From contig NZ_CP020042.1 in assembly GCF_002028425.1 (NCBI RefSeq), positions 1,922,001 to 1,986,000 on the forward strand: a stretch of DNA of 64,000 nt, written 5' to 3'. The stretch's first letter is position 1. Every line of letters begins with the position of its first letter. Both the position numbers and the translations under genes were made by a program. Source of the DNA: Streptomyces katrae (GTDB lineage Bacteria; Actinomycetota; Actinomycetes; Streptomycetales; Streptomycetaceae). Below, piece by piece: positions 34,668 through 43,160 of the stretch. A model generated the notes under the pieces. That model searched no databases. It was not told where the DNA came from and saw only the letters and a list, made by a program, of their open reading frames with translations.

Positions 34668-35018
34668 CGGCGGCCCGGGCCCTGCGGGGCTGCTCCCCTA
34701 CCCTCCCCCGGACTCCGTCCGGGGGGACCCCCACTTCCCCCGTTCCCAGGGGCTCCGCCCCTGACCCCGTTCCGTGCGCTGCGCGCCCGGTGCGCTCGAG
34801 CGCCGCGCGGGCTGGATCCATCCATCCCCGCCTGGGGGTACCCCCGGACGGAGTCCGGGGGAGTTCGAGGCGCGGGGGTCCGGGGGCGGAGCCCCCGGGA
34901 AACGGAGAAAGGGCGGGGCGGGGAGAAGCTCCGCGCAGCGGCACCCCCGCCCCCGGCCACCGCACCACCACCCCGACAGCCCGCGCAAGCACACCCGCAC
35001 AGGAGGAGTGAGCACCCC
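34668..35018. repeat. Repeat-filled gap between cobQ and the chelatase gene
   Basis: 351 nt without a supportable gene. It holds two copies of the 15144-type element (34701-34735 inverted, 34831-34866), a 78-nt module at 34741-34819 that recurs inverted at 41726-41804, and at 34897-34943 the inverted copy of the 22051/41461 module. A palindrome-like GGGGGCGGAGCCCCC lies at about 34883. The following gene is preceded by CAGGAGGAGTGAGCACCCC. From memory, the cobaltochelatase cobN occupies this position in S. coelicolor. Confidence 0.75.
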
Positions 35019-37108
35019 ATGAGCACCCCCTACCCGTTCACCGCAGTCGTCGGCCAAGCCGACCTGCGGCTGGCGCTCCTGCTCAACGCCGTGAGCCCGG
35101 CGGTCGGCGGTGTGCTCGTGCGTGGTGAGAAGGGCACCGCCAAGTCCACCGCCGTCCGTGCGCTGTCCGCCCTGCTCCCCCACGTGGACGTCGTCCCCGG
35201 CTGCCGGTTCTCCTGCGCGCCCGCCGCGCCGGACCCGGCCTGCCCGGACGGCCCGCACGAGAGCGGCCCCGGCGCCGACCGGCCCGCGCGGATGGTCGAA
35301 CTGCCCGTCGGGGCCTCCGAGGACCGTCTCGTCGGCGCCCTCGACATCGAACGCGCCCTCGCCGAGGGCGTGAAGGCCTTCGAGCCGGGCCTGCTGGCCG
35401 ACGCGCACCGCGGGATCCTCTACGTGGACGAGGTCAACCTCCTCCACGACCACCTGATCGACCTCCTCCTCGACGCGGCCGCGATGGGCGCCTCGTACGT
35501 GGAGCGCGAGGGCGTCTCCGTGCGCCACGCCGCCCGCTTCCTCCTCGTCGGCACCATGAACCCCGAGGAGGGCGAGCTGCGCCCGCAGCTCCTCGACCGG
35601 TTCGGGCTGACCGTCGAGGTCGCGGCCTCCCGGGAGCCCGCGCAGCGCGTCGAGGTGGTGCGCCGCCGGCTCGCGTACGAGGACGACCCCGCGGGCTTCG
35701 CGGCCCGCTGGGCCGGGGACGAGAGCGAGGTGCGGGCCCGGGTGGTGGCCGCGCGGGCGCTGCTCCCGCAGGTGACCCTCGGGGACACCGCGCTGCTGCA
35801 GATCGCCGCCACCTGCGCCGGCTTCGAGGTGGACGGCATGCGCGCCGACATCGTGATGGCCCGTACGGCGACCGCCCTGGCGGCCTGGGCCGGGCGGACC
35901 TCCGTCCTGAAGGAGGACGTCCGGCAGGCGGCGCTGCTGGCGCTGCCGCACCGCCGTCGCCGCAACCCGTTCGACGCACCCGGACTGGACGAGGACAAGC
36001 TCGACGAGATCCTGGACGGGTTCCCCGACGAGGAGCCGGAGCCCGACCCCGACCCGGAGCCGGAGGGCCCGGACGACAACGGCGGCGGGGACGGCGGCAA
36101 TGGCGGAGGGGACGGCGGCGGGGTGCCCCCGCAGGGCGGTGGCCCGGAGACCGGGCACGCTCCCGACACCCCGCAGGAGGCCCCCGAAGCCCAGCCCTCC
36201 GCCCCCAGGGCGGGGCGGGCGGGGCCGAGCAGGCCGCCGTGGCGGCCGCCGAGCCGTTCCGCACCAAGATGCTCAGCGTTCCCGGCCTGGGTGAGGGCGC
36301 GGCCGGCCGGCGCTCGCGGGCCCGTACCGCGCACGGCCGCACCACCGGCGCCCAGCGCCCCCGGGGCCAGCTGACGAAGCTGCACCTGGCGGCCACCGTG
36401 CACGCCGCCGCCCCGCACCAGAAGGCCCGCGGCCGCTCCGGCCCCGGCCTCGTCGTGCGCAAGGACGACCTGCGGCAGGCGACCCGGGAGGGCCGCGAGG
36501 GCAACCTCGTGCTGTTCTGCGTCGACGCCTCCGGCTCGATGGCCGCCCGGCAGCGCATGGGCGCGGTCAAGGGCGCGGTGCTGTCGCTGCTGCTGGACGC
36601 CTACCAGCGGCGGGACAAGGTCGGTCTGATCACCTTCCGCGGGGCCGGTGCCGAACTGGCGCTGCCGCCCACCTCCTCGGTGGACGCGGCCGCGGCCCGG
36701 CTGGAGAAGCTGCCGACCGGCGGCCGCACCCCGCTCGGCCCGGGCCTGCTCAAGGCCCGCGAGGTGCTGCGCATCGAGCGGCTGCGGGACCCCTCCCGGC
36801 GTCCGCTGCTGGTGGTCGTCACCGACGGACGGGCCACCTCGGCCGGGGCCGTCGGCGGCGACCCGCGCGAGCTGTCGGGGCGCAGCGCCCGGCTGCTGGC
36901 CGCCGAGGGCGTCACCTCGGTGGTCGTGGACTGCGAGTCCGGGCCGGTCCGGCTGGGGCTCGCGGGGGCGCTGGCCGCCGATCTGGGCGCGCCCGCCGTG
37001 ACCCTCGACGGGCTGCGGGCGGACTCGCTGACCGGACTCGTCAAGAACGTACGTACCGCAGTGACCCGCACTGCGTCACTCAACAGCGTCTCCAGGAGGG
37101 CCGCCTAA
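35019..37108 (+). CDS. Cobaltochelatase AAA+/VWA subunit, read in two frames
   Basis: ChlI/ChlD-type protein that would power metal insertion with CobN. The first frame, 35019-36374, encodes the AAA+ half: Walker [10 protein letters not shown] (residues 36-44), Walker [11 protein letters not shown], arginine-rich sensor region and an Asp/Glu/Pro/Gly linker. The VWA half is in the -1 frame, ending at 37108: [24 protein letters not shown] ([10 protein letters not shown]) and [10 protein letters not shown]. Both frames overlap through the linker with no intervening stop in the second. A joined product would be about 695 aa, the normal fused length. It is either programmed -1 frameshifting, a broken gene or a one-base sequence error. 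TAATG overlap with cobO. Confidence 0.8.
36200..36236 (+). other. -1 reading-frame transition zone in the chelatase gene
   Basis: The first frame becomes unlike the family ([16 protein letters not shown]) while the -1 frame becomes family-like ([17 protein letters not shown]) about here. The DNA is G/C runs: GCCCCCAGGG, CGGGGCGGGC and GGGGCC. A P-site CCC or GGG codon could re-pair one base back at 36204, 36213 or 36222, but no ideal X-XXY-YYZ heptamer is present. The first frame runs on to a TGA at 36372-36374. Confidence 0.6.
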
Positions 37109-37707
37109 TGCCGCAGGGACAGCCGACCGTCGTTCCCGACGACGGGCTCACGACGCGTCAGCGCCGCAACCGTCCGCTCGTCTTCGTCCACACCGGCCCG
37201 GGCAAGGGCAAGTCGACGGCGGCGTTCGGGCTGGCCCTGCGCGCCTGGAACCAGGGCTGGCCGATCGGGGTGTTCCAGTTCGTCAAGTCGGCGAAGTGGA
37301 AGGTCGGCGAGGAGAACGCGCTGAAGGTGCTGGGCGCCTCCGGTGAGGGCGGCTCCGTCGTCTGGCACAAGATGGGCGAGGGCTGGTCCTGGGTCCAGCG
37401 CGACGCGCAGCTCGACAACGAGCAGGCGGCGAAGGAGGGCTGGGAGCAGGTCAAGCGCGACCTGGCCGCCGAGACGCACAAGCTGTACGTACTGGACGAG
37501 TTCGCGTACCCGATGCACTGGGGCTGGATCGACGTGGACGAGGTGATCGAGGTGCTCCGGAACCGGCCGGGCACCCAGCACGTGGTCATCACCGGCCGCA
37601 ACGCCCCCGAAAAGCTGCTGGAGTTCGCGGACCTGGTCACCGAGATGACCAAGGTCAAGCACCCCATGGACGCCGGCCAGAAGGGCCAGAAGGGCATCGA
37701 GTGGTGA
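37108..37707 (+). CDS. cobO: Cob(I)yrinic acid a,c-diamide adenosyltransferase CobO
   Basis: 199-aa ATP:corrinoid adenosyltransferase of the CobA/CobO type. The P-loop HTGPGKGKST is at about residues 28-37, followed by the conserved FQFVKSAKW, the WSWVQRD stretch, and LYVLDEFAYPMHWGW. It adenosylates the cobalt centre in the cytoplasm. The ATG overlaps the preceding stop (TAATG) and its own stop overlaps the GTG of cobB, so chelatase-cobO-cobB are coupled. Confidence 0.96.
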   Translation: MPQGQPTVVPDDGLTTRQRRNRPLVFVHTGPGKGKSTAAFGLALRAWNQGWPIGVFQFVKSAKWKVGEENALKVLGASGEGGSVVWHKMGEGWSWVQRDAQLDNEQAAKEGWEQVKRDLAAETHKLYVLDEFAYPMHWGWIDVDEVIEVLRNRPGTQHVVITGRNAPEKLLEFADLVTEMTKVKHPMDAGQKGQKGIEW

Positions 37708-39122
37708 CCTCGTCCAGCGTGCCGCGGCTGGTCGTCGCCGCGCCGTCCTCCGGCAGCGGCAAGACCACCGTGGCGACGGGCCTGATGGCGGCCTTCGCGG
37801 AGCGCGGCCTGGCCGTGTCCCCGCACAAGGCCGGGCCCGACTACATCGACCCCGGCTACCACGCACTGGCCACCGGCCGGCCGGGGCGCAACCTCGACGC
37901 GTTCATGTGCGGTCCGGAGCTGGTGGCCCCGTTGTTCGCGCACGGGGCCGCCGGGTGCGACCTTGCGGTGGTCGAAGGCGTGATGGGGCTCTACGACGGG
38001 GCCGCGGGGCGGGGCGAGCTGGCGTCGACGGCGCAGGTGGCGAAGCTGCTGCGGGCGCCGGTGGTGCTGGTGGTCGACGCCTCCTCCCAGTCCCGGTCCG
38101 TGGCGGCGCTGGTGCACGGCTTCGCCTCGTTCGACCCCCAGGTGCGCCTCGGCGGGGTGATCCTGAACAAGGTGGGCTCGGACCGGCACGAGGCCATGCT
38201 CCGGGAGGCCCTGGAGGAGGCCGGGACGCCGGTCCTCGGCGTACTGCGGCGCGCGCCGCAGGTGGCGACCCCGTCCCGGCACCTGGGCCTGGTCCCGGTG
38301 GCGGAACGGCGGGCCGACGCGCTGGAGGCGGTGGCCGCGCTGGCGGAGCAGGTCCGCGCGGGCTGCGACCTGGACGCCCTGATGGCGCTGGCGCGCACGG
38401 CTCCGCCGCTGGCCTGCGAGGCGTGGTCGCCCGGGGCGGCCGCGGCCGGCGCGGCCGTGTCCGGGGCGGCCGCGGCCGGGGCGGCCGCGGCCGGGGGGAA
38501 CGGCCGTCCGGTGATCGCCGTCGCGGGAGGCCCCGCGTTCACGTTCTCGTACGCCGAGCACGCCGAGCTGCTGCGCGCCGCCGGTGCGGAGGTGGTCACC
38601 TTCGACCCGCTCCGCGACGAGGCGCTTCCCGAGGGCACGAGCGGGCTCGTGATCGGCGGCGGGTTCCCCGAGGTGTACGCCCCGGAGCTGTCGGCGAACG
38701 AGCCGCTGCGCGCGGCCGTCGCCGCCTTCGCCGCGGCCGGCGGGCCGGTCGCGGCGGAGTGTGCCGGTCTGCTGTACCTGGCGCGGTCCCTGGACGGGAA
38801 GCCCATGTGCGGGGTGCTCGACGCCGACGCCCGGATGTCGGAACGGCTGACGCTCGGCTACCGGGAGGCGGTGGCGGTGTCGGACAGCCCGCTCGCGGCG
38901 GCCGGTACCCGGCTGCGGGGCCACGAGTTCCACCGGACGGTGGTCGAGCCGGGTGCCGGGGCGGCCCCGGCCTGGGGGTTCACGCATCCCGAGCGCCGCG
39001 TCGAGGGCTTCGTCCGGGGCGGCGTGCACGCCAGCTACCTGCACACGCACTGGGCGGCGCAGCCGTCCGTGGCGTCCCGGTTCGCGGCGGCCGCGGCGGC
39101 GGCCCCGCCGGCCCGTCCGTGA
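37704..39122 (+). CDS. cobB: Cobyrinate a,c-diamide synthase CobB/CbiA
   Basis: 472 aa. Amidates carboxylates a and c of (hydrogeno)cobyrinate using glutamine and ATP. The N-terminal domain has P-loop APSSGSGKTT and HKAGPDYIDPGYH; the C-terminal amidotransferase domain has AAECAGLLYLARSL with the catalytic Cys. Between the domains (about residues 245-268) is an Ala/Gly run (GAAAAGAAVSGAAAAG) encoded by near-identical GGGGCGGCCGCGGCC units, an expanded linker. GTG 37704 overlaps the cobO stop. Confidence 0.94.
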   Translation: MTSSSVPRLVVAAPSSGSGKTTVATGLMAAFAERGLAVSPHKAGPDYIDPGYHALATGRPGRNLDAFMCGPELVAPLFAHGAAGCDLAVVEGVMGLYDGAAGRGELASTAQVAKLLRAPVVLVVDASSQSRSVAALVHGFASFDPQVRLGGVILNKVGSDRHEAMLREALEEAGTPVLGVLRRAPQVATPSRHLGLVPVAERRADALEAVAALAEQVRAGCDLDALMALARTAPPLACEAWSPGAAAAGAAVSGAAAAGAAAAGGNGRPVIAVAGGPAFTFSYAEHAELLRAAGAEVVTFDPLRDEALPEGTSGLVIGGGFPEVYAPELSANEPLRAAVAAFAAAGGPVAAECAGLLYLARSLDGKPMCGVLDADARMSERLTLGYREAVAVSDSPLAAAGTRLRGHEFHRTVVEPGAGAAPAWGFTHPERRVEGFVRGGVHASYLHTHWAAQPSVASRFAAAAAAAPPARP

Positions 39123-39142
39123 TCTGGAACGGGACCGGCCGC

Positions 39143-39892
39143 TCAGTCCGCGAGGCCGACCACCAGCCAGATCCCGGCCACCCCGCCCACCGTGCACAGC
39201 AGCGTGGACAGGGCGGGGTGTTCGTGGTGCGCTTCGGGCAGGATCTCGGCGGCCGCCAGGTACAGCAGGGCTCCGCCGAAGAAACCGAGGTACGCCCCGA
39301 GGGGTTCCTCCGGAAGGGTGAACAGCGCGGTGGACGCGGCGCCCACGACGGGTGCCGCGGCGTCCGCGAAGAGCATCATCAGCGCCTTGCGGCGGGCGTT
39401 CCCGTACAGCGTGGTGAGGGTGTACGTGTTGAACCCGTCGGCGAAGTCGTGGGTGATGACGGCCAGCGCGACGGCCACGCCCATGCCGCCGCCCACCTGG
39501 AAGGCGACGCCGAGGGCCACCCCGTCGGCGAGGCTGTGGCCGACCATGGCCGCGGCGGCGGTGAGCCCGACCTGCGGGGCGCGGGCCCCGTGGTCGTGCC
39601 CGTGACCTGTGCCGTTGCTCCCGCCGTGGGCGGCCTGCCGCACGGCGAGCAGGCGTTCCACCAGATGGGCGACGAGGAACCCCGCGACGAAGAGCAGCAG
39701 GGCGAGCGGAACCCCGAAGATCTCCTCGCCGGCGGCGCGCAGGGCCTCCGGGAGCAGGTCCAGGCCCACGACGCCGAGCATCAGCCCGCCGGCCAGGCCG
39801 AGGACCAGGTGGCGCCGGTCGGTGACGCGTTGCGCCGTCCAGCCGCCCGCCAGCGTCATCAGGAACGCGCCCAGAGCCACGATCACCGCCAT
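39143..39892 (-). CDS. ZIP family metal transporter
   Basis: 249-aa membrane protein with eight hydrophobic segments. A His-rich loop (GTGHGHDHGARAP) precedes the metal-site helices: AMVGHSLADGVALG and VITHDFADGFNTY, with HSxxDG and HDxxDG replacing the usual HSxxEG/HExxEG arrangement, and EILPEAHHEHP near the end. The substrate is probably zinc, or possibly cobalt given the position between cobB and cobC on the opposite strand (inference). ATG 39892 is chosen because the upstream residues are not family-like. Confidence 0.87.
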   Translation of the reverse strand: MAVIVALGAFLMTLAGGWTAQRVTDRRHLVLGLAGGLMLGVVGLDLLPEALRAAGEEIFGVPLALLLFVAGFLVAHLVERLLAVRQAAHGGSNGTGHGHDHGARAPQVGLTAAAAMVGHSLADGVALGVAFQVGGGMGVAVALAVITHDFADGFNTYTLTTLYGNARRKALMMLFADAAAPVVGAASTALFTLPEEPLGAYLGFFGGALLYLAAAEILPEAHHEHPALSTLLCTVGGVAGIWLVVGLAD

Positions 39893-40008
39893 GTGCCCCT
39901 GGATACCGACTGGCGGCGCCGCCCGCACTTCCGCCGCGCGGGGGACGGGCACCACCGTGATGACGACAGACGACAGACGACGGACACCAGTACGGAGGGA
40001 GGACCCCG

Positions 40009-41430
40009 GTGGGCGAGTACGTGACGCGGCTGGTGGTCGGGGTGGGCGGACGCGCGGGGGTTTCCGTCGCGGAGGTCTGCGCGCTGGTCGAGGAGACCCT
40101 GCGCGGGGCCGGGCTGTCCGCCGGGGCGGTGACGGCGCTGGCCACGGTGGACTCGAAGACCCTGGAGCCCGGGATCGCGGGTGCGGCGGAACGTTTCGGC
40201 GTGCCGTTGGTGGGCTATCCCGCCGAGGAGCTCGCGCGGGTCCGGGTCCCGCACCCTTCGCCGGCCGTGCGCGAGGCGGCCGGGACCGCCTCGGTGGCGG
40301 AGGCGGCGGCGCTGGCGGGCGGCGGGGAGCTGCTGGTGCCCAAGCGGCGTTCGGTGGCGGCGACCTGCGCGGTGGCCAGCGCCGAGGAGCACGACCTGCG
40401 CCACCACGGGGACGCGGAGGTGGCCGACGCGGGCGGGGCGCTCGTGGACCTCGCGGTGAACGTACGGTCGGACACGCCGCCGGAGTGGCTCAAGCAGCGC
40501 ATCGCCGCCTCCCTCGGGGACCTCGCGGCCTACCCGGACGGCCGGGCGGCCCGGGCGGCGGTGGCGCGGCGGCACGGGCTGCCGGTCGAGCGGGTCCTGC
40601 TGACCGCGGGGGCGGCGGAGGCGTTCGTGCTGATCGCGCGGGCGCTGGACGCCGAGCGGCCGGTGGTGGTGCACCCGCAGTTCACCGAGCCGGAGGCGGC
40701 CCTGCGGGACGCCGGGCACCGGGTCGAGCGGGTGCTGCTGCGGCCCGAGGACGGGTTCCGGCTGGACCCGGCGGCGGTGCCGGAGGAGGCGGACCTGGTG
40801 GTGGTGGGCAACCCCACCAACCCGACGTCGGTCCTGCACCCGGCGGCGACACTGGCCGCGCTGGCCCGGCCGGGGCGGACCCTGGTGGTGGACGAGGCCT
40901 TCATGGACGCCGTCCCGGGCGAACGGGAGGCGCTGGCCGGGCGGACGGACGTGCCGGGCCTGGTGGTGCTGCGGAGCCTGACGAAGACGTGGGGGCTGGC
41001 GGGGCTGCGGATCGGCTACGTGCTGGCCGAGCCGGAGGTGATCGCCAAGCTGGCGGCGGCGCAGCCGCTGTGGCCGGTGTCCACGCCGGCGCTGGTGGCG
41101 GCAGAGGCCTGTGTGGCGCCGGAGGCGCTGGAGGAGGCGGAGGCTGCGGCCCGGCGGATCGCGGTGGACCGGGCGCACCTGCTGGCGGGGCTGGCGGAGT
41201 TCGAGGAGGTCACGGTCTCGGGGGAGGCGGAGGGACCGTTCGTGCTGATCCGCGTCCACGGCGCGGCGGAGGTCCGCACGCGTCTGCGGGCGCTGGGCTT
41301 CGCGGTGCGGCGGGGGGACACCTTCCCGGGCCTGGACGCCTCGTGGCTCCGCCTGGCCGTCCGCGACCGAGCGACAACGGGCCGCCTCCTCCAGGCCCTG
41401 GACCACGCCCTCGCCCTGACCGCCCCGTGA
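40009..41430 (+). CDS. cobC: CbiG_C-CobC fusion: threonine-phosphate decarboxylase-type PLP enzyme
   Basis: 473 aa with two domains. Residues 1-125 match the CobE/CbiG C-terminal domain (TRLVVGVGGRAGVS, ATVDSKTLEPG, LVPKRRSVAATCAVA). Residues 150-473 form a fold-type I PLP enzyme of the CobC/HisC group: NPTNPTS, VVDEAFMDA and the PLP lysine in LRSLTKTWGLAGLR. CobC makes aminopropanol phosphate for the nucleotide loop; the N-terminal domain belongs to ring-contraction chemistry. The fusion is typical of actinobacteria (Rv2231c-like). The GTG is preceded by GGAGGGAGGACCCCG. Confidence 0.92.
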   Translation: MGEYVTRLVVGVGGRAGVSVAEVCALVEETLRGAGLSAGAVTALATVDSKTLEPGIAGAAERFGVPLVGYPAEELARVRVPHPSPAVREAAGTASVAEAAALAGGGELLVPKRRSVAATCAVASAEEHDLRHHGDAEVADAGGALVDLAVNVRSDTPPEWLKQRIAASLGDLAAYPDGRAARAAVARRHGLPVERVLLTAGAAEAFVLIARALDAERPVVVHPQFTEPEAALRDAGHRVERVLLRPEDGFRLDPAAVPEEADLVVVGNPTNPTSVLHPAATLAALARPGRTLVVDEAFMDAVPGEREALAGRTDVPGLVVLRSLTKTWGLAGLRIGYVLAEPEVIAKLAAAQPLWPVSTPALVAAEACVAPEALEEAEAAARRIAVDRAHLLAGLAEFEEVTVSGEAEGPFVLIRVHGAAEVRTRLRALGFAVRRGDTFPGLDASWLRLAVRDRATTGRLLQALDHALALTAP

Positions 41431-41460
41431 CGCGCCCCCGCGGGGCGGGACCGGACGGTC

Positions 41461-41505
41461 CCGCTGCGCGGAGCCGTCTCCCCGCCCCGCCCTTCCTCCG
41501 TTCCC
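41461..41505. repeat. Dispersed intergenic module (third copy)
   Basis: CTGCGCGGAGCCGTCTCCCC followed by GCCCCGCCCTTCCTCCGTTCCC; near copies at 22051-22097 and inverted at 34897-34943. Lies 30 nt past the cobC stop. Confidence 0.75.
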
Positions 41506-41582
41506 CGGGGCCGGCCCCGGACCCCGCGCCTCAACCGCCAGGGGGGACGGGATCTTGGCACGGCCCGGCGGCCGCCCGCGGC

Positions 41583-41698
41583 TGACCGCCGACCGCCCGC
41601 GGCTGACCGCCCGCGGCTGACCGCCCGCGGCTGACCGCCCGCGGCTGACCGCCCGCGGCTGACCGCCCGCGGCTGACCGCCCGCGGCTGACCGCCCGC
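41583..41698. repeat. Tandem array of a 14-bp unit
   Basis: CCGCGGCTGACCGC is repeated head to tail, with eight occurrences of CTGACCG; seven are in exact 14-bp register and the first is offset by an interruption. Non-coding: the unit length would shift frame each copy. The unit contains CCGCGG, so neighbouring copies can pair weakly. It lies between cobC and the CapA gene. Confidence 0.9.
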
Positions 41699-41740
41699 GC
41701 GGGCTGGATCTGCCGCGGAGCGGCGTATCCAGCCCGCGCG
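41696..41740. terminator. Strong hairpin after the 14-bp array
   Basis: Perfect 14-bp stem CGCGCGGGCTGGAT / ATCCAGCCCGCGCG enclosing a smaller inner CCGC/GCGG stem. Probably ends the cobalamin transcript. The right arm begins the 41726-41804 copy of the dispersed 78-nt module shared with 34741-34819. Confidence 0.7.
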
Positions 41741-41804
41741 GCGATTGAGCGCACCGGGCGCGGAGCGCACGGAACGGGGTCAGGGGCGGAGCCCCTGGGA
41801 ACGG
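41726..41804. repeat. 78-nt dispersed module, inverted copy at 34741-34819
   Basis: The segment from ATCCAGCCCGCGCGGCG to GGGGCGGAGCCCCTGGGAACG matches the reverse complement of 34741-34819 with only about five differences. Both copies are intergenic and next to other repeat modules. Confidence 0.85.
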
Positions 41805-41922
41805 GCGAAGGGCGGGGAGGGGCAGCAGCACCCCGCAGGGGCATCGCAGGGGCACCGCAGGCGGCCGGCCAAGGCCACGCCTAGCATGGCGGCGGCAGCA
41901 AACCATCGACGGGGGACGGTAC

Positions 41923-43143
41923 ATGAGGGCGGCAACGCGGATAACCACGGCGCTGGTGGCCGTGGGGGTGATCGGCGGCGGGGTGTACGCGGTACCCCGG
42001 CTGCTGGACAAGGGGGCCGCCACCACCGAGCAGCGGCTCCAGGCCAAGCCCCCCGGCGGCAAGGCCGTCCCCGGCGCCGCCCCGTTCACCCTCGTCGCGA
42101 CGGGCGACATCATCCCGTACCCGTCGATCATCCAGCGGGCCGCGGACGACGCGGGCGGCACGCCCGGCGACTACGACTTCCGCAAGATACTCGCCGGCGT
42201 CAAACCTATCGTCTCCGCCGCCGACCTGGCGATATGCCACCACGAGATACCGTACGGAAAGCCCGGCGGCCCCTACACCGGCTACCCCGCCTTCAAGGCC
42301 CCGCACCAACTGGCCGACGCCCTCAAGGACGCCGGGTACGACAGTTGCTCCACCGCCTCCAACCACAGCCTCGACGACGGGTTCGACGGGCTCTCCCGCA
42401 CCCTCGACCACCTCGACCGGGTCGGCCTCAAGCACGTCGGTTCCGCCCGCCGCGCCGAGGAGGCCACGGCCCCGGCGCTGCTCTCGGCCGGCGGGGCGAA
42501 GGTCGCCCAGTTGGACTACACCTACGGCACCAACGGCATACCGCTGCCGGCCGGCAAGCCCTGGGCCGTCAACCTGATCGACCAGGCCCGGATCATCGCC
42601 GACGCCCGCGCGGCCCGGGCGGCCGGCGCGCACGTCGTCGTCCTCAGCGTCCACTGGGGCACCGAGTGGCAGACCGCCCCCGACCAGCAGCAGAAGGACC
42701 TGGCGCAGGCGCTGACCGCCTCGCGCGGGGCCGACGGGCTCCCCGACATCGATCTGATCATCGGCACGCACAACCACGTCCCGCAGCCGTACGAGAAGGT
42801 CAACGGCACCTGGGTCGTCTACGGCATGGGCGACCAGATCGCCAGCTTCTACGAGGCCGAGAAGGCGCGCGGCAACATGTCGTCCATCCCCCGCTTCACC
42901 TTCGCCCCGGCGGCCGCGCACCCGGGCCGCTGGGAGGTGGTGAAGGCCGAATACCTCACGCAGTACTCCGACATGGGGCCGCCGTTCCGCGTCGTCTGCG
43001 CCTCCTGCGCGGCAGGGGACGGAGGCGAAGGCGGGGCGTCGGCCGCCAAGCGGGCCGAGTACGCCCGGGTGGACAAGGAGGTCACCGCGGCCGTGACCTC
43101 GCGGGGCGCGGCCGGCCAGGGCCTGACGCACGCGACCCGCTGA
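41923..43143 (+). CDS. CapA family protein (poly-gamma-glutamate synthesis type)
   Basis: 406 aa with an N-terminal signal/anchor (ITTALVAVGVIGGGVYAV) followed by a metallophosphatase-like CapA domain: ATGDIIPYP, ASNHSLDDG, SVHWGTEWQ and IGTHNHVPQP, each carrying expected metal ligands. CapA proteins take part in polyglutamate or surface polymer handling, but many actinobacterial members have no known substrate. No capB or capC lies nearby, so polyglutamate production is not supported. The tail has two Cys (VCASCAAG). Confidence 0.88.
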   Translation: MRAATRITTALVAVGVIGGGVYAVPRLLDKGAATTEQRLQAKPPGGKAVPGAAPFTLVATGDIIPYPSIIQRAADDAGGTPGDYDFRKILAGVKPIVSAADLAICHHEIPYGKPGGPYTGYPAFKAPHQLADALKDAGYDSCSTASNHSLDDGFDGLSRTLDHLDRVGLKHVGSARRAEEATAPALLSAGGAKVAQLDYTYGTNGIPLPAGKPWAVNLIDQARIIADARAARAAGAHVVVLSVHWGTEWQTAPDQQQKDLAQALTASRGADGLPDIDLIIGTHNHVPQPYEKVNGTWVVYGMGDQIASFYEAEKARGNMSSIPRFTFAPAAAHPGRWEVVKAEYLTQYSDMGPPFRVVCASCAAGDGGEGGASAAKRAEYARVDKEVTAAVTSRGAAGQGLTHATR

Positions 43144-43160
43144 CCGGGCCGCGTCCGGGG

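Noticed and set aside
34774..35022. 82-codon frame before the chelatase gene
   Set aside because: Consists entirely of dispersed repeat modules found in other non-coding gaps.
37158..40145. 995-codon minus-strand open frame opposite cobO and cobB
   Set aside because: Arg/Gly/Pro-rich translation with no family features; the opposite strand encodes recognised cobalamin enzymes.
41577..41700. CRISPR array
   Set aside because: The 14-bp units are contiguous without spacers and there are no cas genes.
41527..41844. Open frames translating the 14-bp array as QPRAVSRGRSAAGG repeats
   Set aside because: Open only because the repeat lacks stops; no ribosome site and no resemblance to a protein.
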